Made by a program: the position numbers and the translations under genes
Shown: positions 1 through 14,097 of the stretch, one piece after another
How the letters are laid out: every line of letters starts with the position of its first letter
How positions within the stretch are numbered: the first letter of the stretch is position 1
Source: Candidatus Zipacnadia bacterium
GTDB taxonomy: Bacteria > Armatimonadota > Zipacnadia > Zipacnadales > UBA11051
Assembly: GCA_029821145.1 (NCBI GenBank)
Contig: JALGTY010000002.1
Location: forward strand, 1-41,692
Direction of reading: 5' to 3'
Length of the DNA stretch: 41,692 nucleotides
The notes under the pieces: generated by a model
What the model saw: the letters and a program-made list of their open reading frames with translations, nothing else
Told to the model about the DNA's origin: nothing
The model's database searches: none

Positions 1-936
1 CACCATGTCAATGCCCTCAGGTAGCACCACCTCACCCGTCACATCGGTCGTCCGGAAGTAAAACTGCGGACGATAGCCCGGGAAAAACGGCGTGTGACGG
101 CCGCCCTCATCGTGGCTCAGAATATACACCTCTGCCTCAAACTTCGTGTGTGGAGTGATGCTGCCAGGCGCTGCTACCACCTGACCTCGCGCCACCTCGT
201 CGCGCTCGATACCGCGCAGAAGCACACCGATGTTGTCCCCCGCCTGACCGTCGTCCAAGATCTTGCGGAACATCTCCACGCCCGTTACCACCGACTTCTG
301 CGTCTCCGTGATCCCCACTATCTCGACATCGTCGCCGGTGCTAATCCTCCCGCGCTCCACGCGACCCGTCGCGTAGCTGTCAACCGCATCCAATAGCTCG
401 AAGATCGGACCGCACTTGTCACAGTCACGGCCCCCACAACCACACTCCATCGCCTCCAGAGCCGAGCCACGGATCACCGGAATGTCGTCGCCAGGAAACT
501 CATAGTCCGACAACTGCTCCCGTACCATCAACTCCACTACGTCCAGCAGGTCCGCATCATCCATCTCATCACACTTGTTCAAAAATACCACGATAGCAGG
601 CACGTTCACCTGACGCGCCAGCAAGATGTGCTCCCGCGTCTGCGGCATCGGACCGTCCGTCGCCGCCACCACCAATATCGCACCATCCATCTGCGCCGCA
701 CCTGTGATCATGTTCTTGATGTAGTCGGCATGACCGGGGCAGTCAACATGCGCATAGTGCCGATTAGCCGTCTCGTACTCCGCATGGTACGTCGCTATCG
801 TCAACCCCCGCTCCCGCTCCTCCGGAGCATTGTCGATCTGGTCAAAGTCCAGAGAAGCCGCACTCCCCTCGTCCGAGGCGCTCAGGCATTTCGTTATCGC
901 TGACGTCAGCGTCGTCTTGCCGTGGTCAACATGGCC
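1..936 (-). CDS. tuf: Elongation factor Tu, partial and anomalous
   Basis: EF-Tu is the GTPase that delivers aminoacyl-tRNA to the ribosome. Manual reverse translation gives one open frame of 312 codons running off the left edge. All G motifs are present: GHVDHGKT, the effector Thr in GLTIAT, DCPGH, NKCD and SAL, followed by domain 2 (VEIVG, GVEMFRK, LLRGI) and the start of domain 3 ([10 protein letters not shown]). Two things are wrong. Homology starts at the P-loop immediately after the fusA stop, so the usual ~17 N-terminal residues are missing and no ATG, GTG or TTG precedes it in frame nearby. Also, 'LLDAVDSY' jumps straight to 'ATGRVERG', whereas the family has about 28 more residues there (IPTPER to GRGTV). 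The given start marks only where homology begins. It may be a damaged copy, a divergent copy or an assembly deletion. It is absent from the ORF track because it has no stop within the window. Confidence 0.85.
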
Positions 937-941
937 ATAGT

Positions 942-3014
942 CTATTCCGTGCCTATTATCGCTTCCTGCCGTTCCTGCGACACGGGCCTGTGCGAGTGCG
1001 GCTCCATGCTGTATGTCGCACGCCCCTGGCTCAGAGACCGCAACTGAGTCGAATAGCCGAACATGGTGGCCAGCGGCACCAGGGCGGTTATGCTTTGGCT
1101 GTCGCCCGGCAAGGGTTTCATGCTGCTGATCTCGGCCCGCCGAGCGTTCAGATCGTTTATCACATCCCCCGTGTACGCATCCGGCGTGACGACTTCGACC
1201 GACATCACCGGCTCCAGCAAGATCGGCTCGCTGTCCTGGTAGGCCTCGCGAAAGGCCATGCTTGCAGCGAGCTTGAATGCCACCTCGGAAGAGTCAACAT
1301 CATGGTAGGAGCCGTTGGTCAAGCAGACGCGTATATCAACCACCGGATACGATGCCACCGGACCGGCTTCGATAGCCTCTTTGATACCGGCTTCAACGGC
1401 GGGCATGAACTCCCTCGGCACCACGCCGCCCTTAGTTCTGTCCTCAAACTCATAGCCTGTCCCTCGCGGCAGTGGCTCCAGCATCAGTGTTACGTCGCCG
1501 TACTGCCCGTGCCCGCCGGTCTGGCGCACAAATTTGCCTCTGGCGGTTGCCGGTCGCGTAATCGTTTCCTTGTAGGCAACCTGTGGGTTGCCTACATTGG
1601 CCTCGACTCTGAACTCGCGCAGCAGGCGGTCCTTGATGATGTCCAGATGGAGTTCGCCCATGCCGGAGATTATCTGCTGGCCGGTTTCGCCGTCGGTGCG
1701 CACTGAGAAGGTGGGGTCCTCGCTCATCAGGCGCTGTAGGCTTTCGATCAGCCGGCCCTCGTCGGTGGTCGTCTTGGGCTCGATGGCCATGGAGATAACC
1801 GGCTCGGGAAATTCTATACTTTCGAGAGCCACCGGGTGGTCCACCTGACTGAGCGTATCGCCGGTGGTGGCCTTGTTAAGGCCGACGACAGCCACGATAT
1901 CGCCGACGCTTGCGAGTTCAATGTTCTCGCGGCTGTTAGCATGCATTCTAAGAATGTGCGCAATCCGTGATTTTATATTATTCTGAGCGTTATAGACCGT
2001 CTGGCCCTTCTTCAGTTGGCCCGAATATATCCGCACATAAGAAAGCTGGCCGACGAAGGGGTCAGTTGCGACCTTGAAGACCAGCGCGGCCAGCGGCTCA
2101 TCCGGTGATGGCTTGCACAGCACCGGCTCTTGCGTCTTGGGCCGGAAACCGATGACGGGCGGCACCTCGAGCGGCGATGGCAAGTAGTGGACGACCGCGT
2201 CGAGAAGGGGCTGCACGCCCTTGTTTTTCAGTGAGCTGCCGCACAGTACCGGCACCAGCGCGTTGTCCAGGGCGTCCTCGCGGATCGCCGCACGTATTTC
2301 ATCTGGTGTCGGCTGCTCACCTGCAAAGTACTTCTCCTCCAGATGCGGATGTGTGTCGGCCATGGCAACGATCAGCCATTCGCGGAACAATTCAGCGCGC
2401 TCGCGCATCGGCTCGGGTATTTCGCGCTCCACAGCCTCAGCGCCGAGCTCATCTTCCCAGTAGATCGCCTTCATCTCGATGAGGTCAATGACGCCTTCGA
2501 ACTCCTCTTCCGCGCCGATGGGAATCTGTATCGCCAGAGCATTTGCGCCTAGCCGCTGCCGCATCTGGTGCAGCACGTCATGGAAGTCGGCCCCGGTGCG
2601 GTCCATCTTGTTGACGATGACTATGCGGGGGATATTGTACCTATTGGCCTGGCGCCAGACCGTCTCGGACTGCGGCTGTACCCCGCCGACAGCGCATAGG
2701 ATGGTAACCACACCGTCCAATACGCGCAGTGAGCGCTCGACTTCCACTGTAAAATCAACATGGCCGGGAGTATCTATTATGTTAATCGTGTAGCCTTGCC
2801 ACTCGCAGGTCGTGGCCGCAGACGTGATGGTAATGCCCCGTTCCATCTCCTGGGGCATGTAGTCCATAGTGGCATCGCCGTCGTCCACTTCGCCCATGCG
2901 GTGGACGCGGCCGGTGTAATACAGTATGCGCTCGGTAGTTGTGGTCTTACCGGCGTCAATGTGGGCCGCTATGCCAATATTCCTGGTTTTTTGCAGCAAT
3001 TTAGTCTGTACCAC
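942..3014 (-). CDS. fusA: Elongation factor G
   Basis: EF-G is the translocation GTPase of protein synthesis, acting in the cytoplasm on the ribosome. The 690-residue product is normal length. Visible motifs are the P-loop AHIDAGKT (residues 17-24), the effector segment [14 protein letters not shown] (81-85) and NKMD (135-138). Later come the domain IV loop region (GGHGQYGDV) and a typical C-terminal [12 protein letters not shown]. The start is GTG; a GAGGAG Shine-Dalgarno lies about 14 nt upstream, which is rather far, and no better in-frame start is visible. It is the third gene of the rpsL-rpsG-fusA-tuf operon. The stop codon directly abuts the recognisable tuf sequence with no intergenic region, which is abnormal and may reflect a deletion at the junction. 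Confidence 0.97.
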   Translation of the reverse strand: MVQTKLLQKTRNIGIAAHIDAGKTTTTERILYYTGRVHRMGEVDDGDATMDYMPQEMERGITITSAATTCEWQGYTINIIDTPGHVDFTVEVERSLRVLDGVVTILCAVGGVQPQSETVWRQANRYNIPRIVIVNKMDRTGADFHDVLHQMRQRLGANALAIQIPIGAEEEFEGVIDLIEMKAIYWEDELGAEAVEREIPEPMRERAELFREWLIVAMADTHPHLEEKYFAGEQPTPDEIRAAIREDALDNALVPVLCGSSLKNKGVQPLLDAVVHYLPSPLEVPPVIGFRPKTQEPVLCKPSPDEPLAALVFKVATDPFVGQLSYVRIYSGQLKKGQTVYNAQNNIKSRIAHILRMHANSRENIELASVGDIVAVVGLNKATTGDTLSQVDHPVALESIEFPEPVISMAIEPKTTTDEGRLIESLQRLMSEDPTFSVRTDGETGQQIISGMGELHLDIIKDRLLREFRVEANVGNPQVAYKETITRPATARGKFVRQTGGHGQYGDVTLMLEPLPRGTGYEFEDRTKGGVVPREFMPAVEAGIKEAIEAGPVASYPVVDIRVCLTNGSYHDVDSSEVAFKLAASMAFREAYQDSEPILLEPVMSVEVVTPDAYTGDVINDLNARRAEISSMKPLPGDSQSITALVPLATMFGYSTQLRSLSQGRATYSMEPHSHRPVSQERQEAIIGTE

Positions 3015-3133
3015 GACTGAATCACATACTCCTCAGAACGTCCAATGTAACTGTTGCTACCAATACGGCTGATATGGCGCCATTGCGGCATGTCCGACTT
3101 GAGCTGACAAGCCGCAAGAGGCCGCCTGTGGGC

Positions 3134-3604
3134 CTACCAGCGGTAGTGCGAGTAAGCCTTGTTGGCCTCTGCCATACGATATGTTTCGATGCGGCGCCTG
3201 ACGGCAGCGCCTTCGCCTTTGGAGGCGTCGAGCAGCTCGTTGGCCAGCCGCTCTGTCGAGCGCCGTTCACTGCGATCGCGAGCAGCATTGACCAGCCAGC
3301 GAATCGCCAGCGTGAACTGGCGGCGGGCGTTGACCTCGACCGGCACCTGATAGGTGGCGCCGCCGACCCTCCGCGGCCTTACCTCGACAACGGGCCGAAT
3401 ATTGCGAATCGCCGCGCTGAGCACCTCAAGCGGGTTGTCGCCTGTCCCTTCGTGAATCTCTAGAAGGGCGCCATAGACGATGCGCTCCGCCAGACTCTTC
3501 TTGCCGCCCATAATCATCTTGTTGATGAGGCGCTGAACGATCGTGCTGTTGAATACCGGGTCTCCCGGTATTACCCGTTTGGGCACTTCGCCTTTTCTCG
3601 GCAT
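3134..3604 (-). CDS. rpsG: 30S ribosomal protein S7 (uS7)
   Basis: S7 is a primary binder of the 16S rRNA 3' domain and helps build the 30S head near the E site. The 156-residue protein is standard length, starts [10 protein letters not shown] and contains the conserved segments '[17 protein letters not shown]', '[16 protein letters not shown]' and '[12 protein letters not shown]', ending with '[10 protein letters not shown]'. It sits between rpsL (57 nt upstream) and fusA (119 nt downstream), the classical str operon order. In many bacteria S7 also autoregulates this operon; no S7-binding site was identified here. Confidence 0.97.
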   Translation of the reverse strand: MPRKGEVPKRVIPGDPVFNSTIVQRLINKMIMGGKKSLAERIVYGALLEIHEGTGDNPLEVLSAAIRNIRPVVEVRPRRVGGATYQVPVEVNARRQFTLAIRWLVNAARDRSERRSTERLANELLDASKGEGAAVRRRIETYRMAEANKAYSHYRW

Positions 3605-3661
3605 TCATCTGCTCCTCAGACCTAGCTGGCCGCAGGATGGCCTCACTGCGGGCGGCCGGAA

Positions 3662-4075
3662 CTAGCTGGGCTTCTTGGTCCCGTACTTGGAGCGTCCGCG
3701 TTTGCGACCGTCAACCCCTGCTGCATCGAGGGTGCCGCGGATCACGTGATACTTGACCGAGTTGAGATCTTTTACACGCCCGCCACGGATCAATACCACG
3801 GAGTACTCCAGAAGGTTCTGGCCCTCACCCGGAATGTATGCGGTGACCTCTTCGCGGTTGAAGAGTCGGACGCGAGCGACCTTGCGCAAGGCAGAGTTGG
3901 GCTTTTTCGGTGTCTGCGCCCAGACTCTCGTGCAGACCCCGCGGCGCTGCGGGGCCCCTGCGGTAGCTTTCGCCTTGCGCTTGAGGGCGTTCCATGCGAC
4001 CTTTAGGGCCGGTGTCTTTGGTTTTCTGGCCTTCTTCTTACGCCCTTTGCGCACTAGCTGACTGATTGTTGGCAA
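3662..4075 (-). CDS. rpsL: 30S ribosomal protein S12 (uS12)
   Basis: S12 sits at the decoding centre and controls accuracy. The conserved N-terminus '[11 protein letters not shown]' is preceded by a TTG codon with an AAAGGGAG Shine-Dalgarno 8 nt away, so I start the gene there (137 aa) rather than at the GTG at 4132 in the ORF track. Hallmarks are '[17 protein letters not shown]', with the Lys that is position 42 in E. coli, and 'RGGRVKDL'. The next two residues are Asn-Ser (KDLNSVKYH), where nearly all bacteria have Pro-Gly. These positions (about 90-91) are classical streptomycin resistance/dependence sites. The basic insert after '[10 protein letters not shown]' is of the longer S12 type. 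It is the first gene of the str operon, behind a consensus promoter and a long structured leader. Confidence 0.96.
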   Translation of the reverse strand: MPTISQLVRKGRKKKARKPKTPALKVAWNALKRKAKATAGAPQRRGVCTRVWAQTPKKPNSALRKVARVRLFNREEVTAYIPGEGQNLLEYSVVLIRGGRVKDLNSVKYHVIRGTLDAAGVDGRKRGRSKYGTKKPS

Positions 4076-4380
4076 GCAGGCCACTCCCTTTACAAAGATT
4101 TGAGTTCGTGGGCCACGCCTATATGCAGACACATGGAACCCCTCACAGCAACGAGGGGTTCACCAGACTTGACCATGAATTGCGAAGCATTCTGTCGGCA
4201 TCCTACGATGCCGTCTGCTGCTGTCGCCCCCTTACTGACAACACTTACAACGCCTGCCATTCGCCGATACAGACGTCAGGGCCTACAACCCCGTCCCGCA
4301 CCCTAAATATGCACCCGGCAGTTCACTGGTGCAACGGTATATCCTAAAGAGTGGCTTCTACACCAGTGCTTGTCGGGTAG
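4076..4380 (-). promoter_or_regulatory. Structured 5' leader of rpsL
   Basis: The roughly 300-nt untranslated stretch between the promoter and rpsL contains three perfect inverted repeats. CACTGGTG pairs with CACCAGTG (4324-4331 with 4361-4368; long loop). CGGCATC-CTAC-GATGCCG (4196-4213) is a 7-bp stem with a 4-nt loop. AACCCCTC with GAGGGGTT (4137-4160) is an 8-bp stem with an 8-nt loop. None is followed by a U-run on the minus strand, so these are not obvious terminators. A ribosomal-protein-type regulatory leader is a reasonable inference; no known leader family was recognised. Confidence 0.45.
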
Positions 4381-4386
4381 AGTTGC

Positions 4387-4415
4387 ATTATAATAACTCT
4401 CCTGCTGCCTGTCAA
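4387..4415 (-). promoter_or_regulatory. Consensus sigma-70 promoter of the str operon
   Basis: On the minus strand TTGACA (4415-4410) and TATAAT (4392-4387) are separated by exactly 17 nt, a perfect vegetative promoter. It lies about 310 nt upstream of the rpsL start and about 65 nt past the end of rpoC, so it would give rpsL-rpsG-fusA-tuf their own start independent of rpoBC read-through. The expected transcription start is near 4380. Confidence 0.88.
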
Positions 4416-4478
4416 TAGATGCCAGGCCACTTTGCGGCAAGATCCCAATTTTTTTGCGCGGTCCGACAATACCCGCAA

Positions 4479-9197
<4,719 letters not shown>

Positions 9198-9292
9198 TTG
9201 CTTTGCCTCCAGCCTTTTATGGGAACAGTTTCAGGCATCGCTGTACTGTCCCAACAGCTCTCGAATCTACGGGGCTCACGACCAGAGCGTAC

Positions 9293-12200
9293 TTATCGGA
9301 AATCGTCCTCAGCGCGCAGATCAATCTCGCGGCCGCTAGAGTCGTTTACCTTCACGTCCAGAGCCAGGCTCTGCATCTCTCTGACCAGAATCTTGAATGA
9401 TTCCGGAATCCCTGGCTCCTCCATGTTCTCATTCTTTACTATAGCCTCATAAGTCGCCACACGGCCGCTCACATCGTCCGATTTCACCGTCAGCATCTCT
9501 TGCAGCGTGTGCGCCGCGCCATACGCCTCCAGAGCCCAGACTTCCATTTCCCCGAAGCGCTGGCCGCCCATCTGCGCCTTGCCGCCCAGTGGCTGCTGAG
9601 TAATCAGAGAGTACGGGCCTGTCGAACGGGCGTGTATCTTGTCCTCAACCAGGTGCAGCAGTTTGAGTATGTACATGTGGCCGACCATCACCGGCTGATT
9701 GAACGGTTCCCCGGTACGGCCGTCGTAGAGCACCGTCTTGCCGGTCTCGGGGTCGAACTCCGCCGCGCCCGAGGCATTTTGCACTGCCCGCTCAACCAGA
9801 AGCGCGGCAGCCTGCTTGCCCGAAGCCTTTTCCCATTCCCTCTCAGGCACACTCAGCCATTCGGCCAGTTCCGCCAACTCCTGCTTGTCATGCGCGGCAA
9901 GCTGGCTCTTCATGTTCTCAACCAGCTCGTCAAAGCTAGCGGGCGCGTCGCGCAAGTCGAGAATCGGGCCGAAGGTATTCATCTCCGATTCGGCGTACGA
10001 TCTCAGCGCGTCATATCTCAGCTTTTCGGCGACCTCTTCCATGCCCTGTTTGATCTCTTCCAGAGTGAAGCTCTCAAAAATCGGCGTAATGAACACCTTG
10101 CCAAGATGCTTGGCTATCCACCCCAGGTGCGTTTCCAGAAGCTGGCCGATATTCATACGCGACGGTACCGAGAGGGGATTGAGACAGATATCTACTGGTG
10201 TGCCATCGGCCAGGTGGGGCATGTCCTCGACCGGCAGTATCTTGGCAATAACTCCTTTGTTGCCGTGGCGGCCCGTGAGCTTATCACCCATCATAATCTT
10301 GCGTTTCTGGGCGACATACACGCGCACGAGCTGGTTAACGCCCGGCTTGAGTTCATCACCGGACAGCTTCTTCAGCTCGCCGCCGCACCGGCGGCAAGTC
10401 AACGCGGCCTCCATCGGCCTTCCGTAGGCGAACTCCGCCTCGCACAGGTTGCACCTATATTTATATCGAGAAAATACCTTAGTAGCGATGACGATACCGC
10501 CCTCGCCGTGTGGAATGCGCAGTGACACGTCCCGCATCTCTTCGGCCTTCTTACCGAAGATGGCGATGACCAGTTTCTCTTCAGCCGTAAGCTCGGATTG
10601 GCCCTTCGGCGTCACCTTGCCGACGAGAACATCCTCGGGACGGACCTCGGCGCCGATGCGTATTACGCCGTCAGCGTCGAGTTCGCTCAGAGCATCATCG
10701 CCGACGTTGGGGATGTCGCGTGTGATCTCTTCAGGCCCCAGCTTGGTGTCGCGGGCCTCACATTCAAACTTCTCGATGTGGATTGAGGTCAGGGAGTCAT
10801 CCTTCACCAGGCGCTCGGATATGAGAATCGCGTCTTCGTAGTTGTAGCCCTCCCAGGGGATAAACGCAACCACCAGGTTCTTGCCCAGAGCCAGTTCGCT
10901 GTCCTTGGTGGCGGCGCCATCATAGATCGGCTGGCCCTTCACTATACGCTGGCCACGGCGCACCAGCCGCTTCTGGCTAACACAGGTGCCCATGTTGGTG
11001 CGCAGGAAGTTTTCGAGTTCGTAAGTCCTCTCCTCGCCGTTTGCATACTCGATGACAATGCGTTCGGCATCGGCCGCAAGGACCACGCCGTCATCTTCGG
11101 CCAGGACCACAGCCCCTGAGTCCTCGGCGGCCCGGCCCTCAATCCCGGTCTTGATCAGCGGCTGCTCGGTGACCATCAGCGGAACGGCCTGGCGCTGCAT
11201 GTTGGAGCCGGCCAGCGCCCGCACCGGCTCGTCGCTCTCCAGGAATGGCACCAGTGAGGTGGCAACCGAGAACACCTGCGTGGGCGAGACATCGCAATAA
11301 CCCACTTCCTCCGGGGCGACCTTCGGGAAGTCGCCGGCGCGCCGCACCGAGACTAGCGGGCGCGTGAAATAACCGTTCTCGTCCACTGGCTCGGAGGCGG
11401 TGGCGATGTTGTGGTGTTCTTCCTCGTCAGCGGCCAGATAGTCAATCTCATTGGTCAGTCGCCCGTTCTTTACGCGCCGATAGGGAGTTTCGATGAAACC
11501 GTATTCGTTGAGCTGTGCGTGTAGTGTCAGATAGCCGATCAGACCTACGTTGGGGCCTTCAGGAGTCTCAATGGGGCAGATGCGACCATAGTGGGAATGG
11601 TGGACGTCTCTTACCTCGAGCTTGGCCGACTGCTTGCTCAGGCCGCCGGGCCCCAGTGCAGACAGGCGCCGTTTGTGTGCCAGTTCGGCCAGCGGATTGA
11701 TCTGGTCCATGAACTGCGAAAGCTGGCCGCTGCCGAAGAAGCTGTTAATGGCGGCCGTGATCGGCTTGATGCTGATGACCGACTGCGGCACCATCTCGTC
11801 CGGGTCCAGGCTGGTCATCCGCTCACGTGCCACCCGCTCGGTGCGCAGAAAGCCGGTCCGCAACTGGTTCTGCAGCAGCTCCCCGACCGCCTTCACACGC
11901 TTGTTCTGCAGATGGTCAATGTCATCCACGCTGCCCTCGCTGCGCGATAGGCCCACGAGATACGCAACAATGCCCACCACATCGTCGCGGGTCAGTGTAT
12001 GAATCTCCATCGGCACCTCGCTGTCGAGTTTGCGATTCATCTTGTAGCGGCCGACGGTGGACAGATCGTAGCGCTTGACATCGAAGAAGTATGACTGCAG
12101 CAGCGACTGAGCGCTGTCAACAGTAGGCGGGTCGCCCGGGCGAATCTTACGATAGACCTCCAGCAGGCCCTCCTTATTTGTGTGAGTATCGTCATCCTCG

Positions 12201-13099
12201 AGCGTGGCGCTGATCTGGTGCGGCACGCGCAGCACTCTTACTTTTTCGGTCCCGGCCTTTTGCACGGCCTTGGCGATGCTCTCGGTGATATTGCCATAGG
12301 CCTCGACTACTACGACGCCTTCGCTGTCGCTCTGTCGCGAGGTGGCGTAGAATATGTCGTGCTCCTGTACCCCGGGCATGCTGCCGCGCTCGGCATCCTT
12401 GAGCTCTTTGAGGACCTGCTTGATCTCAACCGTCTCGCGGTTGCCGAAACATTCCAGTATCTCGGCGTCAGTGCCGGTGGGCGGCAAGTCCTCAGTTACG
12501 TCCTCGAACCAGTCCAGAGCCCGCAGCAAGGCCGTTACCGGGAACTTGCGGCTCTGGCCGATGCGCACGGTGATAACGCCACTGGCGGCCGTCTCGATCT
12601 CAACCCATGCGCCCTCGTTGGGTATCACCTGCGCGGCGTACAGCACGCGCCCCGCCGAATCTACACTGTCGCGGAAATAGACGCTGGGTGAACGGGCCAG
12701 TTGGCTGATGACTACGCGCTCGGCACCATTGATGAGGAAGGTGCCCCGGTCAGTCATCACCGGTAGCTCACCCATGTAAACCTCGGACTCCTTCATCTCG
12801 CCCGTCTCTTTGTTGACCAGCCGCACTTTGGCGTAGATCGGGGCCTCATAGGTGGTGTCGCGTTCCCGGCATTCTGCGATGTTCAGCGATGGCTCGCCGA
12901 TCCGGTAATCCAGGAAGTCCAGAGAAACGTTACCGGTGTAGTCCTCGATGCCGCTGAAATTCTCAAACAGCTCCTTGAGGCCCGTGTCGAGAAACCAGTG
13001 ATAAGACCGGGTCTGAATCTCGATAAGGTCTGGGAGTGGCAGGATGTCTTCGCGCCTACGCTTGGGGTACTCTACGCTGCGGGACTCAACCGTGGCCAT
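9293..13099 (-). CDS. rpoB: RNA polymerase subunit beta
   Basis: This is the second-largest RNA polymerase subunit. I choose the ATG at 13099 (MATVESRS, 1268 aa), which has AGGAGG 11 nt upstream, over the upstream GTG at 13168, which has no ribosome-binding site. The rifampicin region reads [20 protein letters not shown] and continues [13 protein letters not shown]. The catalytic-region signatures '[16 protein letters not shown]' and '[16 protein letters not shown]' are intact. Compared with E. coli, positions 518 (Ile), 522 (Ala) and 525 (Ala) differ; His526, Asp516 and Ser531 are kept. An insertion of about 35 residues before '[15 protein letters not shown]' holds CNLC and CRRC pairs, a zinc-ribbon-like module. 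Its usual upstream neighbours rplJ/rplL are absent; a translin homologue lies there instead. Confidence 0.98.
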   Translation of the reverse strand: MATVESRSVEYPKRRREDILPLPDLIEIQTRSYHWFLDTGLKELFENFSGIEDYTGNVSLDFLDYRIGEPSLNIAECRERDTTYEAPIYAKVRLVNKETGEMKESEVYMGELPVMTDRGTFLINGAERVVISQLARSPSVYFRDSVDSAGRVLYAAQVIPNEGAWVEIETAASGVITVRIGQSRKFPVTALLRALDWFEDVTEDLPPTGTDAEILECFGNRETVEIKQVLKELKDAERGSMPGVQEHDIFYATSRQSDSEGVVVVEAYGNITESIAKAVQKAGTEKVRVLRVPHQISATLEDDDTHTNKEGLLEVYRKIRPGDPPTVDSAQSLLQSYFFDVKRYDLSTVGRYKMNRKLDSEVPMEIHTLTRDDVVGIVAYLVGLSRSEGSVDDIDHLQNKRVKAVGELLQNQLRTGFLRTERVARERMTSLDPDEMVPQSVISIKPITAAINSFFGSGQLSQFMDQINPLAELAHKRRLSALGPGGLSKQSAKLEVRDVHHSHYGRICPIETPEGPNVGLIGYLTLHAQLNEYGFIETPYRRVKNGRLTNEIDYLAADEEEHHNIATASEPVDENGYFTRPLVSVRRAGDFPKVAPEEVGYCDVSPTQVFSVATSLVPFLESDEPVRALAGSNMQRQAVPLMVTEQPLIKTGIEGRAAEDSGAVVLAEDDGVVLAADAERIVIEYANGEERTYELENFLRTNMGTCVSQKRLVRRGQRIVKGQPIYDGAATKDSELALGKNLVVAFIPWEGYNYEDAILISERLVKDDSLTSIHIEKFECEARDTKLGPEEITRDIPNVGDDALSELDADGVIRIGAEVRPEDVLVGKVTPKGQSELTAEEKLVIAIFGKKAEEMRDVSLRIPHGEGGIVIATKVFSRYKYRCNLCEAEFAYGRPMEAALTCRRCGGELKKLSGDELKPGVNQLVRVYVAQKRKIMMGDKLTGRHGNKGVIAKILPVEDMPHLADGTPVDICLNPLSVPSRMNIGQLLETHLGWIAKHLGKVFITPIFESFTLEEIKQGMEEVAEKLRYDALRSYAESEMNTFGPILDLRDAPASFDELVENMKSQLAAHDKQELAELAEWLSVPEREWEKASGKQAAALLVERAVQNASGAAEFDPETGKTVLYDGRTGEPFNQPVMVGHMYILKLLHLVEDKIHARSTGPYSLITQQPLGGKAQMGGQRFGEMEVWALEAYGAAHTLQEMLTVKSDDVSGRVATYEAIVKNENMEEPGIPESFKILVREMQSLALDVKVNDSSGREIDLRAEDDFR

Positions 13100-13166
13100 T
13101 CGCTGCAGTGCCTCCTGGGTTACATCGCCTTGATTGTGATAACACCGCTGTCGCTGCAATTCGCTC

Positions 13167-13216
13167 ACAAAAGCCGAAAAGTGGGCCGCCCAGGCATAAG
13201 ACTAGGTCCCCACTTT
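13167..13216 (-). promoter_or_regulatory. Possible attenuator hairpin in rpoB leader
   Basis: In the rpoB leader the minus strand reads AAAGTGGG, then an inner CCTAG/CTGGG stem, then CCCACTTT (outer arms 13209-13216 and 13178-13185). It is followed by TTTTCGGCTTTT. The outer stem is 8 bp and the tail is U-rich, so an attenuator or leaky terminator is possible. This is read from sequence only. Confidence 0.3.
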
Positions 13217-13306
13217 GGCATTCATGACGATAGTTCAGCGGAGTTCACGGGGTGAAGAATATGGAAGCGATGTATGTAGCAAGATAATATTAGCAGCTAG
13301 CAGGTA

Positions 13307-13336
13307 ATATTACCAAATGCCACAACAAAAAGTCAA
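13307..13336 (-). promoter_or_regulatory. Candidate rpoBC promoter
   Basis: On the minus strand TTGACT (13336-13331) and TAATAT (13312-13307) are 18 nt apart, about 205 nt upstream of the chosen rpoB start. They lie in an AT-rich stretch between rpoB and the translin gene. This fits a sigma-70 promoter driving rpoBC separately from the upstream operon. Confidence 0.5.
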
Positions 13337-13409
13337 ATTTATTTTTGCCTGGTTGCAACTTTTTCCGCTAACCAACTGACTGGCGTCATCCGCCGGGGCC
13401 GGGTACTCT

Positions 13410-14048
13410 TCACAGTCGTTCTTCGAGTTGCCTCAGTCGCTTCTCGAGGCTGGTCTGGCGCAGCGCGTTGGTCAGATCGCCACGTGTTCTCTCTACCATG
13501 CCACGGGCCGCGTCAGAGCGTCTGCGCAATCCCAGGGTGATAGCGTCCGGGTAATCGAACGACATGATAATCTGATAGATGTCTTCCATTGCTGCCAGGA
13601 ATTCTTCGGCGCGCTCCGGCTCGCCCATGCGGATGAGGTCCAGCACATGACGGCGCAGTTCGCCCACCACCTCGGCCAACCCGTTGAGCCATACTGCTCC
13701 GCAAACGCCCAGCGTCTGGTTATTCGGCACATCTTCGCCGGCTATACAGGCGATCACTACTGCAGCCTCGACGTATTCCTTTTCCGCGTCTGCAACAAAG
13801 CCGCCGCGGCTGAGCTCGGGTGCGTCGGCGAGCGCATTCTGCATTTCGGCAACAAGGGCGGCGGTCGCGTCCAGTTGCCCGCGCGCCTCATCAACCTCGT
13901 TGCGGTGCATGTGCTTTATCGTTATTGAGGAGGAGCGCACGATCTCGCGCGACAGCTTGTAGGCCTTTTCGCGCGCGCCATCGAGTACGTTGAGCTCCTC
14001 ACGAATTGCATCGGCTGTCTTCTCAACTCCGCTAAGTATGGCGTCCAC
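13410..14048 (-). CDS. Translin family protein
   Basis: The 212-residue, mostly alpha-helical protein matches the translin family. The strongest segments are the C-terminal 'FDYPDAITLGLRRRSDAARG' and 'VERTRGDLTNALRQ', plus the N-terminal 'REKAYKLSREIVRSSSITIKH'. Translins form ring-shaped oligomers that bind RNA and single-stranded DNA; eukaryotic members with TRAX act as an RNase, and archaeal and bacterial members are little studied. The GTG start has GGAG directly against it, so the start is uncertain. It is the last gene of the nadK-recN-oxidoreductase run and lies just before the rpoBC promoter. No function beyond nucleic-acid binding is claimed. Confidence 0.75.
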   Translation of the reverse strand: MDAILSGVEKTADAIREELNVLDGAREKAYKLSREIVRSSSITIKHMHRNEVDEARGQLDATAALVAEMQNALADAPELSRGGFVADAEKEYVEAAVVIACIAGEDVPNNQTLGVCGAVWLNGLAEVVGELRRHVLDLIRMGEPERAEEFLAAMEDIYQIIMSFDYPDAITLGLRRRSDAARGMVERTRGDLTNALRQTSLEKRLRQLEERL

Positions 14049-14097
14049 CTCCAGGGTTGTATTGTGACAGTGCCTTTGTGTTGTCTCCAGCTTGTGC

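Noticed and set aside
3662-4132. Longer rpsL start at GTG 4132
   Set aside because: The extra residues are not part of S12; TTG 4075 has a good Shine-Dalgarno and the conserved start.
4137-4160. Hairpin as a terminator in the rpsL leader
   Set aside because: The stem is perfect but no U-run follows on the minus strand, so I list it only as leader structure.
13100-13168. GTG start of rpoB at 13168
   Set aside because: No ribosome-binding site, while ATG 13099 has AGGAGG and matches the family start.
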